A DNA stretch of 64,000 nucleotides from Meconema thalassinum (Eukaryota > Arthropoda > Insecta > Orthoptera > Tettigoniidae), in contig OX336393.1 in assembly GCA_946902985.2 (NCBI GenBank), positions 360,822,779 to 360,886,778 on the forward strand, read 5' to 3'. Shown here piece after piece: positions 46,678-58,515 of this stretch (its first letter is position 1; the number at the start of each line of letters is the position of its first letter). Under the pieces are notes generated by a model. It worked only from the letters and a program-made list of their open reading frames with translations, had not been told where the DNA came from and ran no database searches. The translations under genes and the position numbers were made by a program.

Positions 46678-48487
46678 TTTTTAGCCTACTTTTGATTTTT
46701 GCAAAAAATGAAAGTAGACTTATGAGATCAACACAGTGCAAAAAATTATGTGTCTGTGTGTGTGTGAGTGTACTCTGAATGTCTGTCGCCCCCTATCAAT
46801 TCGAAAGCGATGAAACCGAATTGAAATTTGGTACAGAGGTAGCACTAGCAAAGGGCACCTCAATGTCATGTTTTATGTCGCCACCATCTTGACGGAAACG
46901 TAATGGCGGCCACCCAAATGTTCAAAGCTTAAATCAAGTTTCGACTAACCTAATCATTCGATCTCTGCCAAATTTTGCAACAACATACTGTATATTGATA
47001 TAGCGAGCGTCTTTTGACTAAACTACAAAGTCATAAGCCCAATAGTTTTAGGATGGCGGCCATATATGTGTGCAAGTGGATTCCCCCTGTCAACTCAAAC
47101 ACGGTGAAACCAGATTGAACGAAATTTGGTACAGAGGTAGCACTAGCAAAGGGCACCTCAGTGTCATTTTCTATATCACCGCCATCTTGACAAAAACGTA
47201 ATGGCGGCCTCCCAAATGTTAAAAGTTTAAATTACATTACGACCTACATAATCGTCTGATCTCTTCCACACTTTGCAACATTATACCTTTATGTATGAAG
47301 AATCCTTCAACTAAACTACAAGGTCATCAGCCCAATAATTTGCAGATGGCCGCCATGTATGTGTGCAAATCGATTCCCCCTGTCAACTCAAACACTGTGA
47401 AACCAGATTGAACGAAATTTGGTACAGAGGTAGCACTAGCAAAGGGCACCTCAGTGTCATTTTCTATATCACCGCCATCTTGACGAAAACGTAATGGCGG
47501 CCTCCAAATGATAAAAGTTTAAATTAAATTACGACCTACCTAATCATCTGATCTCTTCCACATTTTTCAACATTATACCTTTATGTATGAAGAATCTTTC
47601 AACTAAACTGCAAGGTCATCAGCCCAATAATTTACAGATGGCCGCCATGTATGTGTGCAAATCGATTCCCCCTATCTATTCAAACACGGTGAAACCGAAT
47701 TGAACGAAATTTGGTACAGAGATAGCACTAGCAAACGGCACATCAGTGTCATGTTTTATATAGCCGCCATCTTGACGAAACATAATGACGGCCACCCAAA
47801 TGTTAAAAGCTTGAATCAAATTACGACCAACCTAATGATATGATCTCTAATAAATTTTGCAACAACATACCTATGTATGCTAAGCATCGTTTGACCAAAC
47901 TACAAAGTCATCAGCCCAACGGTTTGCAGATACCGGCCATGTATGTGTGCAAATAGATTCCCCCTATCAAATAAAACACGGTGAAACCGAATTGAACGTC
48001 ATTTGGTACAGATGTAGCACTCACAAAAGGCATCTCAGTGTCATGTTTTATATTGCCGCCATCCTGACGGAAACGGAATGGCGGCCACGCAAATGTTAAA
48101 AGCTTAATTCAAATTACGACCAACCTAATCATTTGATCTCTACCAAATTTTGCAATAACATGTAGTCTATTATTGTGGGTACCATCTTTTGACTGAACTA
48201 CAAGGTCGTCAGCCCAATAGATTGCAGATAGCGGCCATGCATGTGTGCAAATCAATTCACCATATCAATTCAAACATGGTGAAACCGAATTGAATGCAAT
48301 TTTTTTACATATGTAGCACTAGCAAAGGGCACCCCATATTCATGTTTAATATCCATATAACACGTTGTATTTCAACAAGCTACTGCAACCAACATTCAAT
48401 AATATCCCTTGAAAAGGACAAAGAGTTATAACAATACCCATGCATTCAGGAGAAAATAGGCTATATGTTCTTTGCTGAACATCTTGT
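46678..48487 (+). mobile_element. HINE-like element H1, plus copy with ~290-bp tandem units
   Basis: Starts TTAGCCTACTTTTGATTTTTGC, forming a hairpin with GAAAGTAGACTTATG; then a GT/GTCT run. Six imperfect units follow, with starts near 46787, 47082, 47373, 47663, 47957 and 48254. Each has CCCCCTATCAA, AAATTTGGTACAGA, TAGCACTAGCAAAGGGCACC, and a CCGCCATCTTGACG block. It ends GAAAATAGGCT and the hairpin ATGTTC/GAACAT, then CTTGTT. Confidence 0.6.
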
Positions 48488-48870
48488 TGTAACCCATAGA
48501 TCGCAATCCGTCAACGATGGGTATGAAGAGCTAGTATCTAATATTAGTCAATTAATGTAAATCAAAAGAATAGTACATAAAATAATACAGTATGTTCACT
48601 AACAATTAAATATTCCGTAATAGTCATTTTAATTTAAAGAGAAATATGTATTTCTTACTTCATTATAATTAGCCGTACTGTATATAGCCTACATCGTCAT
48701 GTGCTTGGTGAACGTCTTGTTTCGTGAACGTTATTATCTTTGTTGTCATCATAATTGTTCTATACTAGAGTCTGCCATTTTAATGAAGGTTATATTTCGA
48801 AGGGTGAATCAAAACCAAAACCCTCACATTTGGTGATTAAAGGGATTTATTTATTTACTTATTTATTTAT

Positions 48871-49230
48871 CGTATGACTTTTAGTGCCGGGAGTGTCCGA
48901 GGACACGTTCGGCCTGCCAGAGGCTGTAGCTGCTTCAAGCAGACACCCATAGCGTGAACTGCAATTTCCGTTCAAATTCAAGTAGTTCTAACTATCCCTA
49001 CCAGATGTCAATGATACCTAGTGTTGAACGTTGGAAATTTGATAGAGCGTTTCAACGAAATCTAACCTAGAAATTTAGCTTCACACAAGTTTAGTCCGTG
49101 GAAGGATCCTTTACATGCCATAAATCTATGACATGGGACCGCCGGCTTTCCTTCCACTCCGAAGGAAGGCATACTGAAGGATGTTAACGTTCTTTAAAAT
49201 AGGGAAAAAAAAACGACGACTTTGGCCGGG
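48871..49230 (-). mobile_element. SINE family C, head lost
   Basis: Minus orientation: GACTTTTAGTGCCGGGAGTG to TTTGGCCGGG. The tRNA head beyond 49230 is absent. A (TTTA)n run at 48847-48870 precedes it and is its 3' tail. Confidence 0.75.
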
Positions 49231-49329
49231 AAATTTATTCAAATGTAAACTATATGCTACTTTAGTGCTACGTTGCAGTTCAAGTACAACACCGAAATTG
49301 AATATTGGGTCGCCTAAATGGCCCCAATT

Positions 49330-49600
49330 CGATAGATAAACAAAAAATCAAACTAGATCTGCCTCTTGAAGCATTGATAACAAGATTACAGCTGTCATAT
49401 TTTGGACACATTTTGAGACGTTCTGATTCGTTGGAAAAGACAATGCTTGGAAAGTTGGAAGGGTCTCGGAGACGAGGCTGGCCAGCATTGAGATGGATCG
49501 ACTCCATTAAATCCAACATGAATATGTCAGTGAAGGATCTGAAGAATATGGCTGAAGACCGAATCATATGGAGTTCATCAATACTTCATCGGAATTGCAA
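49330..49600 (+). pseudogene. LINE RT C-terminal remnant (RTE/BovB-like)
   Basis: LPLEALITRLQLSYFGHILR, EKTMLGKLEGSRRRGWPALR, and RWIDSIKSNMNMSVKDL are the conserved C-terminus of an RTE-type LINE. Upstream residues (about 49270-49330) are partly readable with a stop. About 90 codons survive. Confidence 0.8.
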
Positions 49601-49673
49601 AATACAATTTCTATTTACGGGAAGCTGAATGAAAAGGCATTAAATTCCTCCAGTGGTCTGTCGTGATTTCCTT

Positions 49674-49740
49674 CGACGTATAATCAAGATAATTGGTATC
49701 GACTGATTAATATTTCCGACATCTGGAATCCCTTGGAGTT
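49674..49740 (+). repeat. ~65-bp block duplicated at 50668-50737
   Basis: TAATCAAGATAATTGGTATC and ATCTGGAATCCCTT recur in the same order about 1 kb to the right. It is probably part of a 3' UTR shared by two LINE remnants. Confidence 0.55.
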
Positions 49741-50359
49741 GCCAGTCTTAGCTAGTTCACTTCGTAGTAAACCAGCCAAGCGTGAAGAAAGAGCCTGGCA
49801 TGGAGCTCTCGTAAGCAAGATAACTTTCGACAAGTTACATCACGAGAAAATTAAACCAAGCACAGGTTTCATTCCCTGTAATGAAAATAGGATGGTAATA
49901 TGTGATTAGAAATCAGATGCATCTTGTGTTTATATTTACAGTATTGTAAACAATATTTAGAATTGTTGGAAATGTGCAACATTCAATATGATACGATACA
50001 TATTCTTGTGTATCACCAATAATCAAGCACTCTCCGTCATGATTTGATCATTTAACTACTATTACACATATGTAACCAACCAAGAGCCTTTTTGTCCAAG
50101 AGGTGAATCAAACAGCACTGTTATTTTATGATACGAGTTCACGCTCATATTATGAAAGATGCATTCTACCTCAAATACAGATTTTTCCTTCAACAAACAG
50201 TCAATTGAATCGAGAACCTTGTTGTGTTCATAAAAAATTGTAAATGCCTGAAGTAATATTAATAATAATAATAACAATGTTAATGATAATAATAAACACG
50301 AAATGGATTGAAGAAACAAAAATGGAACACCAAGAAATTAGAATAAATCCAGAGGATAT

Positions 50360-50530
50360 ACAGTACTAAATAGAACGGGGTTTTGAAGTATGGTTGATAA
50401 ATCGAAAGCGCTTCTGGAAAAACTTAGCATAAAAACCAAGGCCATATGCTCATAAGACAGAAGGAGGAGACTTAGCGACCGTATGAAGAAATTCTGGGAG
50501 GAGAAAAAGACCCTTTCAAACACACTGAAG
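50360..50530 (+). pseudogene. Group A LINE C-terminal tail remnant
   Basis: KTKAICS, a stop, then DRRRRLSDRMKKFWEEKK matches the tail at 14281 and, reversed, at 52740. It confirms the uninterrupted form of the site that carries the 37-nt insertion at 14198. Confidence 0.65.
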
Positions 50531-50739
50531 TTATTTAGTTGGATATTTTGAAGCGTAAGAAATGGAAATATTTGTAAAATCCCGAAATTCCAGAAGCGTG
50601 GACACGTGCATTAACCATTCACATTGGGATCGTGCTTACGCTGCATAAAAGTACAAAAGAGAATATCCTTAGACGTACAGTATAATCAAGATAATTGGTA
50701 TTGATTGATTAAGAATTCAGATATCTGGAATCCCTTTTC

Positions 50740-51940
50740 TTTAAAACTACCCATCAGCTGAATGAACTATCGCAACTCAATAGTTTTTATCTCATATGCT
50801 GGGATGAATCTGCACCACTTCAAACAACTTTTGCAACTCCATTTGGTAATATCCTCTTTCTTCTTAGGATTGTCCTATGTATCATAATTTATACTGAGAA
50901 GAGTCTAAACAAATTAGTACAAAATTGAATTAAATATTGATTAAGATACGAAGAAAGTGCATTTATATTTAATTAAGTCCAAGAGTCGCAAAAATTATGA
51001 AGTAAATGTCGGGATGATTTCTAACTGAAAGCCACGATCACCTCCTTCAAATGTATAGCCCCAATTTTAAATACACAAGCATCACAATAACACAGTTATT
51101 AGTTTTGACAGAGTAAGTACATTTGCATGCAAATATTATATAATATAGAAATATAATTTAATTTGCCGATAAATAAACAATACTGATATCCAAGTAAAAT
51201 CTAGGGTTAGTGCCCCTAAAATACCACTCATAATGTCTGAATACCACACTGTTATCCAACATTCTGTTACTGATCAGTTGTGTACCCTTAGAAAATTCAC
51301 TCCTTTACCTGTTATGTGTTTTACATTCCAAAATTGTTTAAGAGGTAGATCTGTTGTTTCTAACTTAATTGAACATTATTTGATATGATGTAATAGTTTG
51401 CAGCTTGAGTTGAGCATGTCATAGTTGGTGAAACAAAGATATAATCACTTCGAAGTGTTAAAAATAAGTTCACACTCCCTTAATGCATTATCAGACCATG
51501 ATATGATCGGCTGGACAATGATTGAAGCGCAAACCGTTCGGGTTCAAATCCCAAATATGATCCTAATTATAACTCATGAGTTTCAAAATTTTGGCAAGGT
51601 ATTCTCATAAGTAGTTTCTATGAATCTTAAACATATAATTAGACTGCTAACCAATAGTATGATATTTATTAGGTGTCACCTGGTGCAAACTAAGTTATTG
51701 CGAAGGAGTTGAAAGATGCTTTACTTTAAGGGGGGAAACCCAGCTTAACAGAGGAAAAAATGGCCAATATTCATTCGATTGTTAAATATGCTACACATAT
51801 TGTTGACAACTGCTGCACATATCCCAGTATTGGTGTGCTTCCTGGCAATCAGAAGCAACTTCAATAATGTAAGAATTCTAATTATAACATTTTAAAATAA
51901 AATTTTCAAAATTTCCCGCCTTTTTTAACAATGTATCACC
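50740..51940. other. Unassigned AT-rich sequence
   Basis: No gene. A B-box-like GGGTTCAAATCCC near 51540 might be a decayed SINE head, without a supporting second copy. Confidence 0.4.
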
Positions 51941-51941
51941 G

Positions 51942-52251
51942 TTTCCCTTCTAAATTCCAAGTTTATAAGAATTTTCGTACTTTTTCTTTTTTAAAGTGTG
52001 TATCAAACCTCAACCTACAAAATGAACCTCAATCACTAACCTACACTGTGATTTAGATATTTGTATAGAGTTTTTATTCTGAGCACCTGAATAAAATAAA
52101 ATAAAATAAAATGAATAAAAACTCTTTAAAAATATCTATAATCAGAGTGTATGTTAGTGATTGAGGTTCATTTTGTAGGTTGAGGTTTGATACACACTTT
52201 AAAAAGGAAAAGTACGAAAATTCTTATAAACTTTGAATTTATAAGGGAAAC
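51942..52251. repeat. Long foldback: 137-bp arms around a 35-bp loop
   Basis: Left arm 51942-52078 and right arm 52114-52251 are reverse complements with few differences. Both contain TGTGTATCAAACCTCAACC and TAGTGATTGAGGTTC in opposite directions. The loop has four to five AAAAT units. No terminal repeat or TSD of a known transposon is evident; a foldback MITE is one option. Confidence 0.85.
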
Positions 52252-52294
52252 AGTAACTAGCAGTGGTGTTAGAGCAGTGGTATGTTTCATTGAA

Positions 52295-52662
52295 AACAAG
52301 AAGTTCCGTGACGAACTAAAGATCCTACTTTTCTTAAAATGTAAGATTCATGCCTATGATTAATCAATATGGACCTATCTAGAATAATAACGAAATTAAG
52401 TTGGTAATATCAAAATTTCTAATTAGTTCGAAATATACCAGGCACAATGTAGCCTAATAGAGCACTACAGTTGGCAGCCCTGGTGACTGAATATATTCTT
52501 AGTTCCATCTCTTAGGGTACAGAATACAAAATTTTGGTTAAGTCCAATGGATAGCATGGACGTTACATGCAGTTAGACATTTGATCTATCAGCGCGCGGA
52601 AATCATGTTGACAACAATATCATGTTGTTAGTATGGAGGTTACATGTATTTTAAATTTTGAC
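52295..52662 (-). mobile_element. HINE-like element H3, partial copy
   Basis: Left terminal hairpin AAGTTCCGTGACGAACTAAAG, then blocks shared with 38423-38860, cut off at 52662 where a group A LINE tail begins. Confidence 0.6.
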
Positions 52663-52663
52663 C

Positions 52664-52870
52664 TACTGTGGACCGTGGTAAAAAATTGTCCGACTGGCCA
52701 ATCTTTCTTTCTCCTCCCACAATATCCCAATACGGTCGCTAAGTCTCCCCCTTCTGCCTTCAGACCAAATGACCTTCGTTTTTGAGCTGTGCTTTTCCTG
52801 AAACCCTCAAACATCTCAATCTTCCCTCGAAACCCTGTTCTGTTTTGTATATCTTCTGGGTTAATTCAAA
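52664..52870 (-). pseudogene. Group A LINE C-terminal tail remnant
   Basis: Minus strand: GFQEKHSSKTKVIWSEGRR and LSDRI, with frame changes. It aligns with 14221-14370 and 50386-50510. The open 64-residue frame is in a neighbouring phase and is not the original protein. Confidence 0.6.
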
Positions 52871-53100
52871 CTTCTTGTAAATACTTTCATATCTACAACC
52901 CATTTGGTGATGGACTTCAACTTGGCAAGTAAATGAATATCCTTTTGGTCAACCTACAGTTGACCATCCTTGTGAACTGTATAATTATTATAGTGAGTAT
53001 AAACTTTCATTATAGTCAATTTATTTTCTTACATTTCTGACCATGCTAGAAATCTGGACATGCAGAGTGCGTGGGATATTCCCAGGCCGCTTATTTTTAT

Positions 53101-53565
53101 TTAGCATATGGCTTATTGTGCCGGGAGTGTCCGAGGATATGTTTGGATCGCCAGAGTTTGTAGCTACTTCTACTCCGACACCATGGGGTTTGCTACAAGT
53201 ACCGTCGCGTGTGGAAGAAATAAAATGAATGAATATGAATGAAACTGGTCAAGTTCGATTTTAAGTAGTTCCAACTTTAGCTACCAGACGTCACTGACAA
53301 ACAGCGGCAAACGTAGGAACTTGCCAGCGCGTTTCTAGCCAAATAACCTACACATTTATCTACACCCTACCACTTGTAGTGGCTGGTTCTTTTTCATGGC
53401 ATAAATCTATGAGAGGGGCCCACCGGATTTACTTTCCCTCAAAAGGATGGCATACTGAAGGATTTTAAAGCTCTTAAAAATCCAACGACTTCGGCCCGAT
53501 TTGAACCCGCGACCTTGGGCATAGCAATGCAACTTGCTATTGTCTACATCACCGATGCCGCTGAA
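53101..53565 (-). mobile_element. SINE family C
   Basis: GGCTTATTGTGCCGGGAGTG at the left, GGCCCGATTTGAACCCGCGA (reversed B box) near 53496, and a decayed head to 53565. The whole length of the family is present. Confidence 0.8.
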
Positions 53566-53948
53566 GTATATTTAAAAATTTATATTTATATATATAAGAA
53601 TACAATCTGAAAAGCACATAGGTATATCAGTATAACTAAAGGAGTGGAGAACCTGGATACTACACTTGGATTTGTATGATTTGGATACCTTATATCATAT
53701 TCTGGGAGTCATTATCAATTGAAATTACAGTCCATTGTCACTACTGCACTAAAAATATGTGCTAAATTACGAGAATATATTTTATTGTTTTTTGCTCATT
53801 CAACGACAATTGCCATGCTTGTCAAGTGCATCAGGACTCTTGAACTGTTATCGACGTACATACATTGACGTCGTGTAAGTGTTATCAACGTGCGAGACAC
53901 TAATTGCACCTTGTATTTATGTTGTAAAAAATCATTGGCAAAACGATT

Positions 53949-54253
53949 AAAACCCCTTGCAATACAGCCCAAGAAGGTCTTAGGCCTACCAAGCGACCGC
54001 TGCCCAGCCATTTGGCCTGCAGATATTGGGGTGACACATGGTTAGCACTTCGGGTCCCCTCGGCCGGTAATCTTGGTTTTCGTGACTGGGGCGCAGCCTC
54101 ACTGTCAGACAGCTACTCAATTGTTATCACGAAGCTGAGTGCACCCCGTTCCAGCCCTCACGTCAGTTTCTAAGATCCCTGACGGAGCCTGGAATCGAAC
54201 TCGGGGCCTCCGGGTGAGAGGCAGGTGCGCTACCCCAACACCACGGGGCCAGT
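53949..54253 (-). mobile_element. SINE family D, imperfect 15-bp TSD
   Basis: Shares CAGCCC...GGTCTTAGGCCTACC, GCGACCGCTGCCCAGCC and the reversed head CACCACGGGGCC with 38873-39190. ATTGGCAAAACGATT (53934-53948) and ATTGGTAAAACAATT (54254-54268) flank it, with two mismatches. Confidence 0.85.
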
Positions 54254-54374
54254 ATTGGTAAAACAATTGGTCTGGATATAGATTATTGATGCGTGATGTG
54301 ACAAAACCTAGGGGTGATTTTATTAGTTAACCTAGTAATTATTGGTCTAGGAAAAACCCATTGGTCTTCATAAA

Positions 54375-54755
54375 GATGTTTGGCTTGCCACGGCGGGTGA
54401 GTGGTGATCGTATCGGACTACCAACCCCAAGCTTGCAGGTTCACTCCTGGCCGTGGTAAGTGACTTTTGAAAGGCGACAAAAATCACTACACGCACGTCA
54501 TACGTTGTTGGCATGATAAAGAACCCATTTGAATTCAGTAGGCAGATTTCATAATGGCAAAATTAATCTCGGGATTTTCCGCCAACACGAAGTTCCTCCA
54601 TTCCCTACTAGAAAGCGCTATAGTGTCAAGGCGTATAGATAGGCTATATAATTCCTTGACTTTCATAGCGTTCCAAGGAACGACAAAATTCGACATGCAA
54701 GCTGCCCTCTAGGCGTCAAATAACAAAGATTTCACCTGGCACCCGAGGCAATACG
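54375..54755 (+). mobile_element. SINE family G with (ATT)n tail
   Basis: tRNA-like head GCCACGGCGGGTGAGTGG and B-box-like GCAGGTTCACTCC at about 54436. A ~300-bp body follows, and the 3' end runs into the ATT microsatellite at 54756. It is the only copy here, so the family call rests on structure. Confidence 0.6.
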
Positions 54756-54764
54756 ATATTATTA

Positions 54765-54826
<62 letters not shown>

Positions 54827-54827
54827 T
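54756..54827. repeat. (ATT)n microsatellite
   Basis: Over 20 trinucleotide units. The apparent poly-asparagine reading frame on the minus strand is an artefact of this repeat. Confidence 0.95.
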
Positions 54828-54829
54828 AT

Positions 54830-55780
54830 AAAGATTATTATTGATGTGTAGCACCGTATGCGCGTGGTAGGCAATATTATATTTGTCCCAAAAATATTCA
54901 CCCGGATAATGGTGGACGCAACTGGAATTTTGCTATATAAGTCGTGATCTAAAGGAGGATGGTGAGCAGATTATAGACAGCGGAGGAGAAAACATCTATA
55001 ACCTCATCATTTTCACAAAAAATATTATTCATAATTACAAATGGTATTTAAGTGAATTTCAGTAGCGTGTAGAAAGTTCTCCACTCCTTTAGTGTTACTA
55101 CTACAAGTTCACGAGAAACAGAGGTGTACTTACCCCTTAATTTGGAATGATATAAATATGTAAGAATGCGTAGTTTAAGAATAATTTTTTAAATTTTCAT
55201 TCAGTAAAACATGTGTTTAAACCTTGTATTATACGTTGATATATAAAGTTTAAGGAAAGTAATAAATGGTGGAGTAATATGCAACGTAAAAAGAATGTAT
55301 TTTAGATGTGACATCAATAAACGGGAAAGATATAGAAGTTCCAAAGAGTTAAGAAAAACAAAGGAGTATACCAGTTTAATTCTTAAATCATCCGAGTGAG
55401 GCGGTGTTTAAAGATAACCTGAAATATAGGAACGAGAACATTATTAATTTTAAGGTACGTTTATTTATTATTGCAAGAAGTATTAATAATGGAAGGTAAA
55501 TTAGTAAGGCCCCTGTGAGATACGTACCCTCTCAAGCGAGTTTCCTTTTTTTTCCTGTTCCAATATAGATTATAGCTAATGTTTAATTTAATTTATTTTA
55601 TGATGTTACAGTTTAACATTTTAAGTATAGATTTAGAATGTTAGTTATGTTAATTGTTTAATATCGAATTTGCTGAAAAGGATCTCAACTAAAACCGAAA
55701 CAAGTACGATGTTTGAATCTATTAAATATCGACTAAGGCGTAATTTAATTAAATTTATTAATTATTTAATGGTATAGTAC
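54830..55780. other. Unassigned AT-rich sequence
   Basis: Nothing recognised on either strand. Confidence 0.45.
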
Positions 55781-55784
55781 TTTT

Positions 55785-56155
55785 GCACGTTGAATCAATA
55801 CGGTACTTCAATTCTTGCGTTATGTTTTCTTCCTCTCTGCGAACATTTGTTTCATACTCTTTTCCCTGAATTCTGAATTCCGAGTTATGTTACGTGGATG
55901 CTTTCTTTTTCTTTCTTGTCCATCCCTGAAGACCACTTTTTGAATAAATCCCTATTAGGTGTATCCTTAAATTCAATATTAGCTTCACTTATGCCTTTCG
56001 ATGTCTGCATGAACCATGCTGGTTGTACTTCATGCTTTAAACATTTATTAAAATGTATTTTGTCGGCCTGTCATTATTCATTCTATTTAAATGTCCAAAA
56101 ACGACAATCTTCTTTTTGCGCATCGTGTGTATAAATTGACTATCTAATTGGTCTA
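55785..56155 (-). pseudogene. Group A LINE C-terminal remnant
   Basis: Minus strand: KMRKKKIVVFGHLNRMNND matches KRRLLFFVHLYRMNDNR at 16310. Degraded residues follow to RIQGKEYETNVRREEEN near 55840. Several stops. Confidence 0.6.
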
Positions 56156-56433
56156 CGAAAAATCCATTGGTCGGGATAACGATTATTAAAATGCGTTCAT
56201 ATTTACATTAGTGGTGAAAGAGTTTTTATCCGGATCGACAGTAGATATAGATAATTACTATTATTGATAAGTAGTAGTTTACCGTATGCCCAGAGTTGGC
56301 TATATTCTAAGTCAATACGGATACCATTTTGGTAATCATTATGATTAATATTTACGCTCATTATGAATAAAATATGTATCTACACATTTTTCTCGCTACA
56401 CCACGCTTATTTTACTATACGTTCTTGAAATCA

Positions 56434-56485
56434 GTTAGTTAGTTATTGTTGTTTTAAGGGGCGGAACTACGAGGTCATCTGCCCC
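56434..56485 (-). mobile_element. 52-nt retroposed hairpin tail with 12-bp TSD
   Basis: TTCTTGAAATCA lies at 56422-56433 and 56486-56497. On the minus strand the insert starts exactly at GGGGCAGATGACC, has TAGTTCCGCCCC, then CTTAAAACAACAATAACTAAC. No other sequence lies inside the TSD. Confidence 0.88.
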
Positions 56486-56499
56486 TTCTTGAAATCACT

Positions 56500-56965
56500 C
56501 GACGCTTCCTGGCATGAGTAATCGTTTGTTCCCAGTTGCCTAGCAACGCTCTCGCCCACCATATTACACTCAGTATGCCTTCCTTCGGATTGGAAGTACA
56601 TCCGGCGGGCCCATATCAGAGATGTATGGCATGTAAAAGACACCTCCACTAACTACAGTTTTGTGAAGCTAAATGTATAGGTTAGATTTGATTAACGCTC
56701 TTAAAGTTCCAACATTCGTCACCAGGTGCTCGTTACAGTGGTATCTAGTAGCCAAGTTCAAAGCTTGGTGTCGTTGACGGGAGCATTAGGTAACAAATGA
56801 AGGAACTACTTGAAATTGATCGTCTGCAGTCCTTACTTGAATTACAGATAACAGGCTACAGCCATCACAATTACACCGGTTATCAAACAGATTCTACACA
56901 CACCCAAAGTACACGGGGCTACATGATCGCATTGTCGCAGTCCCTAAACTGAGGAAATAACCTAC
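56500..56965 (+). mobile_element. SINE family C variant with an alternative 3' end
   Basis: The body from TCCGGCGGGCCCATATC to GGAACTACTTGAAATTG matches family C. After that it has CAGTCCTTACTTGAATTACAG, CAGCCATCACAATTACACC, ACGGGGCTACATGATCGC and GCAGTCCCTAAACTGAGG instead of the usual end. The tRNA head is degraded. It is the intact comparator for the split copy at 59231-61600. Confidence 0.75.
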
Positions 56966-58000
56966 TATACTGATAAATAATATTGAATTTCCTTAATTTA
57001 AGTCAAGTGCTGCTATTTATCGATATAATTTTCATTTACATACACCAGAAATAATAAAAGGCAAGTCTTATTGTGTTGTGTAGAATAATATTTCTGTTCT
57101 ATATATGGCATATTGGATATTTACACAAGAAGATCAGTACCAAGTATTGTCCTGAAGAGATTTCATAAAGGTAAATCATTGCGTGCTTCTACAGAAACCT
57201 CTTTTGTGAGGTAACGGCTCTGTCGTGTCGTATCCGTTTGAATACGAAGGGCCGGAAATCAATGGGGGAAATTGCTTGCGAAGAGAACGAAACAGCACTG
57301 TTTCCAGTAGCAAGATGGCAACAGAAATGAGAACTGTTCCTCACTTATTGCTCTCGAAGATCGTTCAACTGATTTAAATTACCGTTTCACAATGTCGTCG
57401 CAAGGGTCACATAAAACGACTGTTTATCCCTTTCTCCTTACTGCGAAATGCTACGTCTTGAATTACGCATGCACTCCTGGAATACCGCGATTCGACAGTG
57501 ATTTGAGAGTTACGTGGCAATAATTTGATGATATGAGTCTTAAAATGACAGAATATTATTTTTCGGGAGTTAACTAAATTTTGCATCACATGATACAATA
57601 AAAAATCATATTCAAATCCAGTTCCTGCTATGGCTGGCATGGGTGTTTACAAGTCATCTCCATCTACTTTTGTCATCCCACCACTTTTCTTCCTCCACTT
57701 CATCACTGTTAGCTCCTCTTCTCTCTGTACAGACTCTCACTCCACCGCATTCTTGGTCGCCCTGGAAGTCATTTCCTCCCAACCATTGGTTCTTACAATA
57801 TTTTTGACAACCATTGCCCACTCATCCTTTAACATGTTACAGTAAAATACTAGTTCAGAAATTTGTTCTTACTCAATTTTTATCTGAATTAATTAACATA
57901 TCTTCTGTATCCTACATTTAAATAATTATGTTGCTATTCTTAATTTCTTACATTCAGCCATCACATCTTCCATAAGTTATTATAATGTAATACAAGTACT
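56966..58000. other. Unassigned sequence
   Basis: Frames at 57407-57640 (minus) and 57630-57845 (plus) have no domain. No repeat shared with the window was seen. Confidence 0.4.
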
Positions 58001-58003
58001 GTT

Positions 58004-58339
58004 AGCCTCCGTGGCTTAGGCGGCAGCACGCCGGCCTCTCACCACTGGGTCCGTGGTTCAAATCTCGGTCACTCCATGTGAGATCTGTGCTGGACAAAAC
58101 GGAGGCAGACAGGTTTTTCTCCGGGTACTCCGGGTTTTCCTGTCAAAAATTTAATTCCAGCAACACTCTCCACCATCATTTCATTTCATCTGTCATTCAT
58201 TTAATTATTGCCCCAGAGGAGTGCGTCAGGCCTCGGCAGCCAGCACAGTTCAGATCCTCGCCGATATATGGAGGTCTTCATTCATTCCATTCCTGACCCG
58301 GTCGGAGACTGGAAGCAGGCTGTGGATTTTTCTTTTTTC
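58004..58339 (+). mobile_element. SINE family A, perfect 12-bp TSD
   Basis: A box TGGCTTAGGCGG (58012-58023) and B-box region GGTTCAAATCT (58055-58065). ACAAGTACTGTT lies at 57992-58003 and 58340-58351. The body is nearly identical to 4785-5116. Confidence 0.93.
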
Positions 58340-58515
58340 ACAAGTACTGTTGTATATATTTCGTAAATTGTCGAACTATAACCCTAACATGCTAGGCAAA
58401 ATAAGGTTCCTTCTATGTTTTGGAAACTCAATAAATAAATCAGTAACATGTCCATACCCTAGTAATCTCTTTTTATCGACCTCCTCTCACTTTCCTCTTT
58501 AGTTATTTTCTAATT

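Noticed and set aside
54716..54901. Poly-asparagine protein
   Set aside because: It is a translation of the ATT microsatellite.
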